A DNA stretch of 64,000 nt from JAJTHJ01 sp046316025 (lineage in GTDB: Bacteria; Pseudomonadota; Gammaproteobacteria; Burkholderiales; Burkholderiaceae_F). This document shows positions 44,743 to 53,274 of this stretch, in pieces. The notes beneath the pieces were generated by a model. The model made no database searches. It saw only the letters and a program-made list of their open reading frames with translations, and had not been told where the DNA came from. The first letter of the stretch is position 1, and every line of letters begins with the position of its first letter. The stretch is taken from assembly GCA_046316025.1 (NCBI GenBank), contig JBKCXU010000108.1:1-64000 (forward strand), in the 5' to 3' direction. Both the position numbers and the translations under genes were made by a program.

Positions 44743-45048
44743 GACTCCCTTCTATGGCGATTGCTGCAAGAACCGCCCTGCCCGCTACATCTTGCTGCCG
44801 AAAACCCGTTTCCGGCCGCGGCCCCTGTCAGTTACCTCATGCGCCCGACATGGTTGGACGCCCCGCCGATCTCGTCGGAGTCTTTGCTCCGATCCCACCG
44901 CAGTAACTCTGCTCTCGCGGCTTGGCCCCGCCGAGCCTCTTTCTTGCGACGAACCGCGGCGGGCCGGCCACCGCTGCCACGCCAGCCAGCGGGGTAACGG
45001 AAAACAAACTCAGCACCGACCACACGGTTCGCTTTCCAGACTGCCGCC
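44743..45048 (-). other. Intergenic region between the TolC-type gene and the giant gene
   Basis: These 306 bases hold no convincing gene. On the minus strand the ribosome binding site GAAGGGAG lies just ahead of the giant gene's ATG. A GC-rich hairpin CCGCTG/CAGCGG with a 10-base loop lies at 44971-44992, about 57 bases past the TolC-type stop; it has no T-run and is at best a weak terminator. I found no clear -35/-10 pair, so a separate promoter for the giant gene is possible but not shown. Confidence 0.5.
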
Positions 45049-46389
45049 TCAGTTTGCGGCTGCCGGAGGCACTGGCGCGGCAACTCCGAGCCGCTGCAAC
45101 AACACCCCTTCGGCGTGTAACAAGCGATACGCGTTGGTTAGGACATCGAAGTAGCCCTGGCGTTCCCGCACGCGGGCCAGAAAGAGTTCGTTTTGCACGA
45201 TCACGAGATCCAGCAGAGACCGGCGGCCGGCGCGGAACTGCTCTTCGTAGGCGGCCACGGTCTTGGCGACGTTTTCGACGTGCGCCTGACGCGGCGCCAG
45301 CGCCGCGATCGCGCCCTGCCAGCGCTCGTAAGCGGAGCGCACCGCTTCGCGCACGTCGCGCTTCGCACCCTCCAGCGAGTCGCCCGCGCCCTGCTCGCGC
45401 GCGACGGCAGCATCGACCCGATGCCACTCGCGCCCGCCGGTCGACAGTTCCCACGTCAGGCGCACGCCAACCCCGTATTGATTCTGCCGGCCGGGCGTCG
45501 CATTCCAGTCGTTTTGCGGCAGGGCTTTGGCTTCCAGGTCCAGCCGCGGCCAGCGCGATCCCTTGGCTTCGTCCAGCCGAGCCTTCAGTTCCTCGACCCG
45601 ATCCGACGCCGCCCGCAGAGACGGGTGCTCGGCCAACGCCTCCTGCAATGCCGCGTCGAGGTTGGGCGGAAGAGCGCCGCTGGCGCCGGGATCGGGATAA
45701 CGAAAGTTGGCCGGATCGGGGACGCTGCCAACGATTTCCCGGTAGGCCACCTTGTTGACATCGAGCAGCGTCAGGAACTCGGTCAACTGATCGCGAGCGA
45801 GGTCGACGCGGCCGCTGGCGAGAAAGACGTTGGACTGCAGACCGATGTCGAACGTGGTCTGCTCCTTTACGCGCCCCTGCAGGCGCGACAGCGTATCGAG
45901 ATTGTCCTGGCCGATGCGCACCAGTTCGCGCGACAGCAACACCGACAAATAAGCCTCGGCCGCCCTGAGACCCACCGAATTCGAGTCCACCACGGTGGTC
46001 GCCCGCCCCTGCGCCGCGGAGGCCTCGGCGGCGCGCACACGCGACGATGTCACGCCCGCGTCGTAGAGCAACTGCCGCGCGGTCAGGTCCACGCTATAGC
46101 CGTTCTGATAGAGCGTCGAGTTGGGAAAGTCGACCTTCTCCCGCGCTGCCGCTGCGTTGAGCGTCAGCAGCGGAAAGTAGTTCGAGCGGGCCTGCAGGAT
46201 TTCGGAATCGCGCGCCCTGACCTCGGCCGCGTTGGCTCGCAGCGTGGGGAAGGTGTCCACTGCCTGCTTGACCGCTTCGCGCAGCTCTTGCGCCGACAGC
46301 GGCGTCATTCCGATCAAGCCCAAGGCCAGAACGACGGCCGAGCGGCGAAAGCGTCGCAGCGGCGGCGAAACGTGCATCAGCATGTGCAT
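45049..46389 (-). CDS. TolC/LapE-type outer-membrane channel of a type I secretion system
   Basis: A 446-residue outer-membrane efflux protein, expected to form the trimeric outer-membrane and periplasmic tunnel used with the ABC transporter and HlyD-type adaptor encoded upstream. A signal peptide spans about residues 1-34 (hydrophobic VVLALGLIGM, ending PLSAQ). The mature part shows the two-fold TolC repeat of long Ala/Arg/Glu-rich helices, including QLLYDAG around residue 101 and LTWELSTGG around 305-313 and FRAGRRSLLDLV near residue 390, typical of this family. There are three Met codons in the first five residues. AAGGGAG sits six bases before the second ATG (46383), which may be the true start. 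It is preceded by a DUF4915-type gene and followed by the giant substrate gene, all on the minus strand. Confidence 0.92.
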   Translation of the reverse strand: MHMLMHVSPPLRRFRRSAVVLALGLIGMTPLSAQELREAVKQAVDTFPTLRANAAEVRARDSEILQARSNYFPLLTLNAAAAREKVDFPNSTLYQNGYSVDLTARQLLYDAGVTSSRVRAAEASAAQGRATTVVDSNSVGLRAAEAYLSVLLSRELVRIGQDNLDTLSRLQGRVKEQTTFDIGLQSNVFLASGRVDLARDQLTEFLTLLDVNKVAYREIVGSVPDPANFRYPDPGASGALPPNLDAALQEALAEHPSLRAASDRVEELKARLDEAKGSRWPRLDLEAKALPQNDWNATPGRQNQYGVGVRLTWELSTGGREWHRVDAAVAREQGAGDSLEGAKRDVREAVRSAYERWQGAIAALAPRQAHVENVAKTVAAYEEQFRAGRRSLLDLVIVQNELFLARVRERQGYFDVLTNAYRLLHAEGVLLQRLGVAAPVPPAAAN

Positions 46390-46526
46390 CTCCCTTTTTG
46401 CTCCGGCAGGTCGCTGCGGCTGGCGCAGTGGATTTCAAGCCTAGCCGGATGCGCCTCGTTTGATGTGATCTTGAACAAAACGATGGTTGGGGTAAAGCTG
46501 GCGAAAGTCATGTTCCAGCCACCGGG

Positions 46527-47627
46527 TCACACAGACGCGTCAGCCCCGCCCTCCGGCCCGGGCGTCAGCATGCGCTGGATTTCGCTGGAAACGACGCCGA
46601 TGGCCATCGGTCGCTCCACCCCGGGCAATGCCACGACGTCGTAAAGCTCTTCGATGATTCCCTCTACCCGCATCCAGTGCACGAGATCGCCCGTGCGCAG
46701 ATCGATGACGACGACTCCGCACCGTGCATGAGTGTTGCGGTTTGCCAACGCGTCGTCCAACGCCAAACCGGAGAATGTCCCGTGGCGTGGCTTGGACAGC
46801 CCAACGATGGCGTAGTCGCCTTCGAACGCCAGACCGCGGGCATAGCCCGGACAAAATGCCACCGGCTCGAAGCGTCCGGCCGCCAGATCGATGAACCCGA
46901 ACTGGCCATTGCCGGAATCGAGCACCCAGAGACGACCGCGATGCAAGCGCGGTGAGTGCGGCATCGACAAGCCCGCGCAGACGATGTCGCCGCTGACCAC
47001 GTCGATGGCCACACCGCCGCCGCGTCGATGGTCGCGCCAGCCGTCGTTGCTGTCGCTGGTCGACACCGCGGTCACGTAACGCGGCTGCCCCTGCTCGGCC
47101 GCCAGCCCGTTCAGGTGGCAGCGATCCTCGGCGGCGAGCTTGCTGATGAAGCGCGGGCGCCACAGCGGCAGGAAGCTGTACTCGCTGCTGACCGTGGCCA
47201 GGCTGCTGAACAGCGTGGCGACGAACAGCGGGCGGCCATTGGGCGCTACGGCGATATCGTGAATGTCCAGGTCGCCTGTCGTGTAAGCCAAGCGCGGTAT
47301 GAACAAGCGGTCGTAGCCTTCGTAGCGCTCGCCCGCCGCCAGCGTGTTGCGAAAACACCAGAGCTGCCACAAGGTCGACAACCACAGCGTCTGCCCGTCC
47401 GACCACATACCCATGCAGCGGTTGAAGCTGCGCTCGGCAATCGACAGCCGCTCGTCGTCGCGGCGGCCGATCATGAAGAGCTTGCCGGCCTGGTAGGTCG
47501 AGAAAGCCAGGCTCAGCCGCCGCTCGGCCAGCCAATCGGCGAAGTGGCGCGAACTGGTGATCGACAGCTTTTCGCTCGCCGACTCGGACGCAGCCGTCGG
47601 CGCCGCCGCCGCGGGGTCATCGTTCAC
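46527..47627 (-). CDS. TIGR03032/DUF4915-type protein embedded in the type I secretion operon
   Basis: A 366-residue protein that I recognise as the TIGR03032 (DUF4915) family, whose function is unknown. Family-like motifs seen include FADWL, STYQAGKLFMIG, NRCMGM, LWLSTLWQLWCF, DLDIHDIAV, LNGLA, LPHSP-like MPHSPRLH, LDSGNGQ, PGYARGLAF and VVDLRTG-like VVIDLRTG. The spaced aromatic and Gly/Asp-rich strands suggest a beta-propeller. No signal peptide or membrane segment is visible, so it is probably cytoplasmic unless exported another way. I chose the GTG at 47627, preceded by AAAGGG and overlapping the end of the HlyD-type gene by 11 bases; the frame stays open up to 47675. Its place between the adaptor and channel genes implies a role in making, exporting or displaying the giant protein, but this is inference. 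Confidence 0.8.
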   Translation of the reverse strand: MNDDPAAAAPTAASESASEKLSITSSRHFADWLAERRLSLAFSTYQAGKLFMIGRRDDERLSIAERSFNRCMGMWSDGQTLWLSTLWQLWCFRNTLAAGERYEGYDRLFIPRLAYTTGDLDIHDIAVAPNGRPLFVATLFSSLATVSSEYSFLPLWRPRFISKLAAEDRCHLNGLAAEQGQPRYVTAVSTSDSNDGWRDHRRGGGVAIDVVSGDIVCAGLSMPHSPRLHRGRLWVLDSGNGQFGFIDLAAGRFEPVAFCPGYARGLAFEGDYAIVGLSKPRHGTFSGLALDDALANRNTHARCGVVVIDLRTGDLVHWMRVEGIIEELYDVVALPGVERPMAIGVVSSEIQRMLTPGPEGGADASV

Positions 47628-48933
47628 GCAAGGCCCTTTCCTGCAACTTGAAGAACGGCTTGAAGACATAGGCAAGGATGGTGCGGTCGCCGGTGATCAC
47701 GTCAACCTCGGCCACCATCCCCGGCATGATCGGAGTGTTGCCCCGATCGGGCCCCGCCCCATGCTCGGCGCGCACCGTGACCACGTAGAAGGGGTTGCCC
47801 CGTTCGTCCTTGACCGTGTCGGCGCTGACCCGCTCGACCTTGCCCTTGAACGAACCGAACACGGAGTAATCGTAGGCGGTGATGCGGACGACCGCCTCCT
47901 GCCCGGGCACGAGAAAGCCGATGTCCGACGGCGAAAACCGCGCCTCGATCACCAGGTCGTCTTCGATCGGTACCACCTCCATGATGGTTTCGCCCGGCTT
48001 GATCACGCCCCCGACCGTGGTGACGTGGATCTTCTTGACGATGCCGTTGACCGGCGAGCGCACGTCGCGGCGGCCGACCCGCTCCTCGTGCGCGGTGAGC
48101 TTTTCGGTGTATCCGGCCAGTTCGGTCTGGATCTTGTTCAGTTGCGTCAGCGCCTCGCTGCGGAACTTCTGGCGGCTTTCTTCGAGGCGGGCACGCGCCT
48201 CGGACTGCTGGTTGCGGGCGCGATCCAGTTCGGCGCGGGCGGTCGCCGACTTGGTTTTGACTTCGCCCAGCTCGCGCTCGAGCTTGAGCAGGTCGATCTG
48301 CGAGATCAGGCCGCGCTCGACCTGCGGCCGCACGATATTGATCTGCTCCTGGGTGGACTTGACGGTGCTGTCCAGCAGCGGAATCGTCTCCCGCAATTCC
48401 TCTTCCTTGCGCTCGGCCTGACGCAGCTGCTGGGTGAGCGCCGTCTGCGTCGAGGCCATCGCCGCCTTGCGCGACAGGAAGAGCGACTCCTCTTGCCGGC
48501 GCAGATCGGCGAACTCGGTGGCGGCCAGTTCGGGCGAAAAACTCAGCGGCTTGTCTTCGATCTCCGCCCGCAGCCGGTCGGCCATCGCCAGCGTGCCGTG
48601 GAAGGTGGCCTGATCTTCCTTGTACTGCGCGGCGAGCGAGGTGTCGTTGATGTGGGCCAGCACCTGATCGCGAGCGACCCGCTCGCCCTCGCGCACGCGC
48701 AGGCCTTCGAGAATGCCGCCCTCCAGGTTCTGGATCAGCTTGACCTGCGAGGAGGGCACGACCTGGCCGGCACCGCGTGAGGACACCGACAGCGTCGCAA
48801 AGGAGGCCCAGACGAACAGCACGAACATGGCCCCGCCCAGCACGTACAGCATCTTCAGCGCCGCCTCTTTGGGGCCGCGCATCGGGTCCAGGCTGGCCGG
48901 TGGCCGCAGGACGTTCTCCGCACTCAGATTCAT
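47617..48933 (-). CDS. HlyD/LapC-type membrane fusion protein of the type I secretion system
   Basis: A 438-residue periplasmic adaptor that links the inner-membrane ABC transporter to the TolC-type channel. A single N-terminal membrane helix spans residues ~27-48. It is followed by a lipoyl/barrel-sandwich half (VKLIQNLEGGILEGLRVREGERV), a long coiled-coil hairpin from about 110 to 295 rich in Glu, Arg, Gln and Leu, the second lipoyl half (VRSPVNGIVKKIHVTTVGGV), and beta-barrel strands to the end with the family motif TPIMPGMVAEVDVITG near the C-terminus. Its length is normal for the family. It starts 11 bases after the ABC transporter stop and overlaps the next gene, so it is very probably cotranscribed and translationally coupled. 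Confidence 0.95.
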   Translation of the reverse strand: MNLSAENVLRPPASLDPMRGPKEAALKMLYVLGGAMFVLFVWASFATLSVSSRGAGQVVPSSQVKLIQNLEGGILEGLRVREGERVARDQVLAHINDTSLAAQYKEDQATFHGTLAMADRLRAEIEDKPLSFSPELAATEFADLRRQEESLFLSRKAAMASTQTALTQQLRQAERKEEELRETIPLLDSTVKSTQEQINIVRPQVERGLISQIDLLKLERELGEVKTKSATARAELDRARNQQSEARARLEESRQKFRSEALTQLNKIQTELAGYTEKLTAHEERVGRRDVRSPVNGIVKKIHVTTVGGVIKPGETIMEVVPIEDDLVIEARFSPSDIGFLVPGQEAVVRITAYDYSVFGSFKGKVERVSADTVKDERGNPFYVVTVRAEHGAGPDRGNTPIMPGMVAEVDVITGDRTILAYVFKPFFKLQERALRER

Positions 48934-48944
48934 GATGCCTCTTG

Positions 48945-51227
48945 TCAGTGGCCAACCGCACGTATCGTGCCGGCGCGCGCCGGCGCCGGTTCGGCCGGTC
49001 GCGCCAGCCGCTGCAACACGCTGTCGGTCGGCCCGGCCAGCGCCACCTTGCCGGCATCGACGACCACGGTGCGGGTTGCCAGCGCCAGGATGGCCGGCCG
49101 GTGCGTGATGACGATGGTGGTCTTGCCGGCCCGCGAGTCGCGCAGATGCGCAATCAACTGCTGCTCGGTGGTCTGGTCCATGTGGCTGGTGGGTTCGTCC
49201 ATCAGCAGCACCGGCGGGTCGGCGAGCAGCGCGCGCGCCAGCGTGACCGCCTGCCGCTGGCCGCCGGAGAGCAGCTCGCCGCGCTCGCCCACCGGTGTGG
49301 CCAGCCCGTAGGGTGAAGACGCAAGCAACTCGGCCAGCCCCGCCAGACGGGCGGCCTCGACGATCGCCTCGTCCGTGGCGTTGGGCCGGCCGAGCGCGAT
49401 GTTCTCCTTGATCGAACCGTGGAAGAGCACGGTGTCCTGGCCGACGTAGCCGATCAGCCGGCGCAGATCGGCCGGATGGATCTGCCGCACGTCGATGCCG
49501 TCGAGCGCGACCCAGCCCTCGTCGGGCTCGACCAGATTCAGCGCCAGCCGGAACAAGGTGCTCTTGCCGCAGCCGATGCGGCCGAGCACCGCCACCGACT
49601 CGCCGGCGGCAATGTCGAGATCGAGCCCGGTCAGCACCGGCGGCCGTTGCGGCGACTGCGGCGTCGGCGGCGGGTAGGCGAACTTCACCCCGCGGAAGGT
49701 AAGCACGCCGCTCGCGGCCGGCAAGTGCAACAGCTGCTTAGCCGGGTCGTCCTCGGGCTCGGCCGACATGATCTTGTCCAGCGCCTTCATCGCCACCCGC
49801 GTCTGGTTCCACTTGGTGACCATGCCGGCAACCATCGAGAACGGCGCCATCACCCGCCCGACCAGAATCGTGCAGGCCACCAGCGCACCGCTGGTGATCT
49901 GGCCCTGGATGATCAGCACGGCGCCGAGCGCCACCAGGGCAATGGTGGTGAGGTTGTTGACGAGTCCCACCAGATTGATGGTGCGATGGGAGAAGAGCCG
50001 TGCCCGCAGCGTGGTCTCGGAGTTCTGCACCACCAGTCGCTCCCAGTTCCGCCGCGCCCAGGCCTGCGCATTGATGGCGCGGATGGTGTCGACGGCGCCC
50101 GCCATCTCGTACAAGAAGGCCGACTTCTGCGTACCCTCGCGAAAGGTTTGCTCGATCAGCTTGCCGAGCGGCTTTTGCAGCCACAGGCCAATGGCGATCA
50201 GGATCGGAATGGCCACCAGCGGCACCAGCACCAGCCAGCCGCCGATCAGCCACATCACGAACAGGAAGATGAAGATGAACGGCGCATCGCCGATGCCGAT
50301 CAGCGTGATCGACGAGAAAAAGTCGCGGATGGTCTCGAACTCGCGCAGGATGTTGGCCATGGCCCCGGCCGATTGCGGCCGGTCGCGCGTGCGCATCGCC
50401 AGCATGTGCGCAAAGATGCGGCTGCCGACCTGCACGTCGAAGCGCCGGCCGGCGGCGTCGACCAGATAGGCGCGCAGCGTGGACAACATCATCTGCACGA
50501 TGGCCACGATCGCCACCCCGATGGTCAGCGCGATCAGCGATTCATAGGCGTGATTGGGCACGACCCGGTCGTACACCGCCTGGATGAAGAGCGATACCGC
50601 CAGCGCCGCGACGTTGATGAAGAAGCCGCCCATCGCCGCACGCACGTAAATCTCGCGATTGGCCCGAAACGGCGCCCAGAACCACTCGCGGCGAGGCGAC
50701 TGGTCCACCAGCATGCTGCGCTGGTCGAAGTGCAGGGCCGGGCGGACGAACCAGACGACCGAATCCGCCCACTGGCCGACCTGCGCGCGCGGCACCCAGC
50801 GCGCCTCCTGCACGCCGTCGGCGACGACGAAGCCGTCGTTTTCGATGCGCAACAACGCCACGGCGCGGCCCTCGGCGTCGCGCACGACGGCCGGCAACTG
50901 CGATCGCGTCAGCTGCCCCACGGGCAGCGCCAAGGCATCGGCGATCAGACCGATGCGCCCGACGGCCTCGGCCACGTGGCTGTCGGCGAGTTCGCCATCG
51001 ATGAGCGGCAACCCGGCCTGCAACGCCTGCGCGGTGCTGGGCTTGCCGAGAAAGCGGGCCACCGCCAAAAGGCAGTCCGTCAGCCCCGCCGCCGGCGGCA
51101 ACTCCGGTACCGGCGGCGGCGCCGGATCCGTGGGTGCGGTCGGCGCAACAGGATCCTCTTTATCTCCGAACAGGCGCGCCGCCAGCGATCGCGCGATCCG
51201 TTCCAGCCCTTTGCCGTAGTTCAACAT
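48945..51227 (-). CDS. LapB-type type I secretion ABC transporter with degenerate C39-like domain
   Basis: A 760-residue fused permease/ATPase. Residues ~47-150 resemble a C39 peptidase-like domain (LTDCLLAVARFLGKP), but I do not see the catalytic His region, so it is probably a substrate-docking domain that does not cut a leader, as in transporters of RTX adhesins. A six-helix ABC exporter core spans ~195-480. The nucleotide-binding domain has Walker A GRIGCGKST (~547), signature LLSGGQRQ (~650), Walker B VLLMDEPTS (~675) and H-loop ITHR. A Pro-rich linker lies near residues 25-47. I chose the ATG at 51227; a GTG ten codons upstream is possible. It is the first gene of the secretion operon and probably exports the giant protein and the RTX protein. 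Confidence 0.93.
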   Translation of the reverse strand: MLNYGKGLERIARSLAARLFGDKEDPVAPTAPTDPAPPPVPELPPAAGLTDCLLAVARFLGKPSTAQALQAGLPLIDGELADSHVAEAVGRIGLIADALALPVGQLTRSQLPAVVRDAEGRAVALLRIENDGFVVADGVQEARWVPRAQVGQWADSVVWFVRPALHFDQRSMLVDQSPRREWFWAPFRANREIYVRAAMGGFFINVAALAVSLFIQAVYDRVVPNHAYESLIALTIGVAIVAIVQMMLSTLRAYLVDAAGRRFDVQVGSRIFAHMLAMRTRDRPQSAGAMANILREFETIRDFFSSITLIGIGDAPFIFIFLFVMWLIGGWLVLVPLVAIPILIAIGLWLQKPLGKLIEQTFREGTQKSAFLYEMAGAVDTIRAINAQAWARRNWERLVVQNSETTLRARLFSHRTINLVGLVNNLTTIALVALGAVLIIQGQITSGALVACTILVGRVMAPFSMVAGMVTKWNQTRVAMKALDKIMSAEPEDDPAKQLLHLPAASGVLTFRGVKFAYPPPTPQSPQRPPVLTGLDLDIAAGESVAVLGRIGCGKSTLFRLALNLVEPDEGWVALDGIDVRQIHPADLRRLIGYVGQDTVLFHGSIKENIALGRPNATDEAIVEAARLAGLAELLASSPYGLATPVGERGELLSGGQRQAVTLARALLADPPVLLMDEPTSHMDQTTEQQLIAHLRDSRAGKTTIVITHRPAILALATRTVVVDAGKVALAGPTDSVLQRLARPAEPAPARAGTIRAVGH

Positions 51228-51280
51228 GCCTGTCCAGGGTTTCCTCAAGACGACCACCGTTCAGCCGACACGGCGCGCAG

Positions 51281-51308
51281 GTTATCGCAGTGGCGCCACG
51301 GGCAACAA
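51281..51308 (-). promoter_or_regulatory. Possible sigma-70-type promoter for the secretion operon
   Basis: On the minus strand, TTGTTG (51308-51303) is followed after 16 bases by GATAAC (51286-51281), about 54 bases before the ABC transporter ATG. The -10 matches TATAAT at four of six positions and the -35 matches TTGACA at three. This is the best pair I found in the gap between the divergent ABC transporter and GMC oxidoreductase genes, but it is weak evidence. Confidence 0.3.
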
Positions 51309-51514
51309 CCCGCCTGCCGCCGGGACTTGATCGAAGCCAAGCTTTTTCCCTGCCTCCCCCTCGACGCCCGCACGGAAGGCGGCGCATCCATCGCGCCCCA
51401 CCTAAGTAGTGACCCCAATCGCTGCGGCGAGTTTCGAGCAGCCTGTCTAGGAGCGCGAGCGCGCACTGGTGCCGATTGCGTGAGAATCTCGGCCAGGCTT
51501 TCTTGGACACTGCG

Positions 51515-53122
51515 ATGACGTTCGACTACGTGATCGTCGGCGGCGGCTCGGCGGGGTGTGTGCTCGCCGCGCGCCTGGCGGAAGACCCCGGAGTATCGGT
51601 TGCGCTGATCGAAGCGGGGGACGCCAACGAGCGCATCCTCAACCGCGTTCCCGTCGGCGCCGCGGTGCACATCGTCAACCGCAACCGCTGCAACTGGGCG
51701 TTTGCCACCGTCCCGCAGCGCGAGCTGAACGGCCGCATCGGCTACCAGCCGCGCGGGCGCGGGCTGGGCGGCTCCTCGGCCATCAACGCCATGGTCTACC
51801 TGCGCGGCCAGCCGCAGGACTACGACGGCTGGGCCGCCGCAGGCGCGGCGGGCTGGAGTTGGGCCGAGTTGCTGCCGTACTTCAAGCGCAGCGAAAACAA
51901 CGAGCGCGGTGCGGACGACTGGCACGGCGTGGGCGGACCGCTGAACGTCGCCGACCTGCGCTCGCCGAACGCCTTCGACCGCATTTTCGTCGAAGCCGCG
52001 CAGCAGGCGGGTCTGCCGTTCAACTCCGACTTCAACGGCGCCACGCAGGAAGGCGCCGGTCCGTACCAGGTCACGCAAAACAACGGCGAGCGCTGGTCGG
52101 CAGCGCGCGCCTATCTCGGCCCGGCCCGCGAGCGGCCGAATCTGGCGCTGCTCACCCAGGCACTGGCGCGGCGGATCGTCTGCGAAGACGGTCGCGCCGT
52201 CGCGGTGGAAATCGACCGCGGCGGCAGTGTCGAGCGCGTGCAGGCCGCGCGCGAGGTGATCGTCAGCGCCGGCGCACTGCAATCGCCGCAGTTGTTGCTG
52301 CTCTCCGGCATCGGCCCGGCGGCGCACCTGCGCGAAGTCGGCGTGCCGGTCGTGGCCGACGTGCCCGGGGTCGGCGCCAACCTGCAAGACCACCTGGACA
52401 TCGTCGTCAACCGGCGCGTGGACTCCACCGATCTGCTCGGCCTGTCGCTCACCGGCGGCGCCAAGCTCGTCGGCCAAATCGGTCGCTGGCGGCGCGAGCG
52501 GCGCGGCACGCTGACCTCCAACTTTGCCGAGGCCGGCGCCTTTGCCCGCTCCGCGCCGGACGTGGCTCGGCCCGACATCCAGTTGCACTTCGTCGTCGGC
52601 ATGGTGGACAACCACAACCGCAGCTTCCACCTCGGCCACGGCATGAGCTGCCACGCCTGCGGCCTGCGGCCCGCCAGCCGCGGCAGCGTGCGGCTGGCGA
52701 GCGCCGATGCCCGCGCGGCACCGCTGATCGACCCCGGCTTTCTGACCGCCGAAAAAGACATGGACGTGCTAGTGCACGGCTTCAAGCTCGTGCGTCGCAT
52801 ATTTGCGCAGCCGGCCTTCGCCCCCTGGGGCGGCGCCGACACGAGTCGCGAGCTCCACTTCACGGACGTGGCGAGCGACGACGAGATCCGCGCCGCCATC
52901 CGCGCGCACGCCGACACGATTTACCACCCGGTCGGCACCTGCAAGATGGGCGACGTGGCGCGCGACCCGCTCGCCGTGGTCGATCCGCAACTGCGCGTGC
53001 GCGGCGTCGCGGGGCTGCGGGTGGTGGATGCGTCGGTGATGCCGACGCTCGTTTCCGGCAACACCAATGCGCCGGTGATGGCGATGGCGGAGCGGGCGGC
53101 CGAGCTGATCCGCGGCGGCTGA
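51515..53122 (+). CDS. GMC-family FAD-dependent oxidoreductase (choline/alcohol dehydrogenase-like)
   Basis: A 535-residue flavoprotein of the glucose-methanol-choline family, which oxidises alcohols to aldehydes using FAD. It begins with the dinucleotide-binding motif VIVGGGSAG (residues 7-14). It has the family signature GRGLGGSSAINAM near residues 84-97 and a second signature SAGALQSPQLLLLSGIGPA around 251-269. The C-terminal catalytic pair is likely H471 (in YHPVGTCKMG) and N516 (in SGNTNAP). The length is typical. I chose the ATG at 51515, since homologues start right before the Rossmann motif; a TTG 13 codons upstream is in frame. The substrate cannot be told from sequence. It stands alone, divergent from the secretion operon and convergent with cysN. 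Confidence 0.9.
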   Translation: MTFDYVIVGGGSAGCVLAARLAEDPGVSVALIEAGDANERILNRVPVGAAVHIVNRNRCNWAFATVPQRELNGRIGYQPRGRGLGGSSAINAMVYLRGQPQDYDGWAAAGAAGWSWAELLPYFKRSENNERGADDWHGVGGPLNVADLRSPNAFDRIFVEAAQQAGLPFNSDFNGATQEGAGPYQVTQNNGERWSAARAYLGPARERPNLALLTQALARRIVCEDGRAVAVEIDRGGSVERVQAAREVIVSAGALQSPQLLLLSGIGPAAHLREVGVPVVADVPGVGANLQDHLDIVVNRRVDSTDLLGLSLTGGAKLVGQIGRWRRERRGTLTSNFAEAGAFARSAPDVARPDIQLHFVVGMVDNHNRSFHLGHGMSCHACGLRPASRGSVRLASADARAAPLIDPGFLTAEKDMDVLVHGFKLVRRIFAQPAFAPWGGADTSRELHFTDVASDDEIRAAIRAHADTIYHPVGTCKMGDVARDPLAVVDPQLRVRGVAGLRVVDASVMPTLVSGNTNAPVMAMAERAAELIRGG

Positions 53123-53124
53123 GT

Positions 53125-53138
53125 GCTCCGTCCGGAGC
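53125..53138 (+). terminator. Short hairpin just after the GMC gene
   Basis: GCTCCG-TC-CGGAGC forms a perfect inverted repeat starting three bases after the GMC stop codon, in the gap between convergent genes. The position suits a terminator, but there is no T-run. Confidence 0.3.
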
Positions 53139-53167
53139 GCAGACGAAGGGCCGCGCCGCGTGCGGGT

Positions 53168-53240
53168 TGTCGTTCCGAGCCGAAGGCGAGGAATCTCGAC
53201 CTTTGCGCACCGGCAAGTTCCTCGCGGCGACCGAGGCGAG
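53168..53240. repeat. REP-like intergenic inverted repeat between convergent GMC and cysN genes
   Basis: The stretch gttccgagccgaaggcgagg resembles a widespread intergenic motif of the form TTCCGAGCGAAGCGAGGAATC. GCGAGGAA at 53186-53193 is perfectly inverted at 53218-53225 (TTCCTCGC), with weaker pairing outside. It lies between the ends of two convergent genes, the usual position for extragenic palindromes. Confidence 0.45.
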
Positions 53241-53274
53241 CTTCCGCGCCACCGGCCGCTTGACCAACGACGCA

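Noticed and set aside
43880..44325. AAAGV/AAAGVL motifs near the N-terminus of the giant protein as LapG-type TAAG cleavage sites
   Set aside because: They lie in the ordinary cadherin-like turn (V-A-A-A-G-V-L-A-N-D) that recurs in this array, so they are not a specific cleavage site.
44832..45083. Small 83-residue minus-strand frame between the TolC-type and giant genes
   Set aside because: It overlaps the end of the TolC-type gene in another frame, is Arg-rich without motifs, and has no good ribosome binding site.
45193..46644. 483-residue plus-strand frame opposite the TolC-type gene
   Set aside because: It has no recognisable domain, and the minus-strand frame is a clear TolC-family protein with signal peptide.
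51245..52654. 469-residue open frame opposite the GMC oxidoreductase gene, and the 778-residue frame at 51556-53892
   Set aside because: Both overlap the well-supported GMC gene in other frames and show only Arg/Ala-rich low-complexity sequence.
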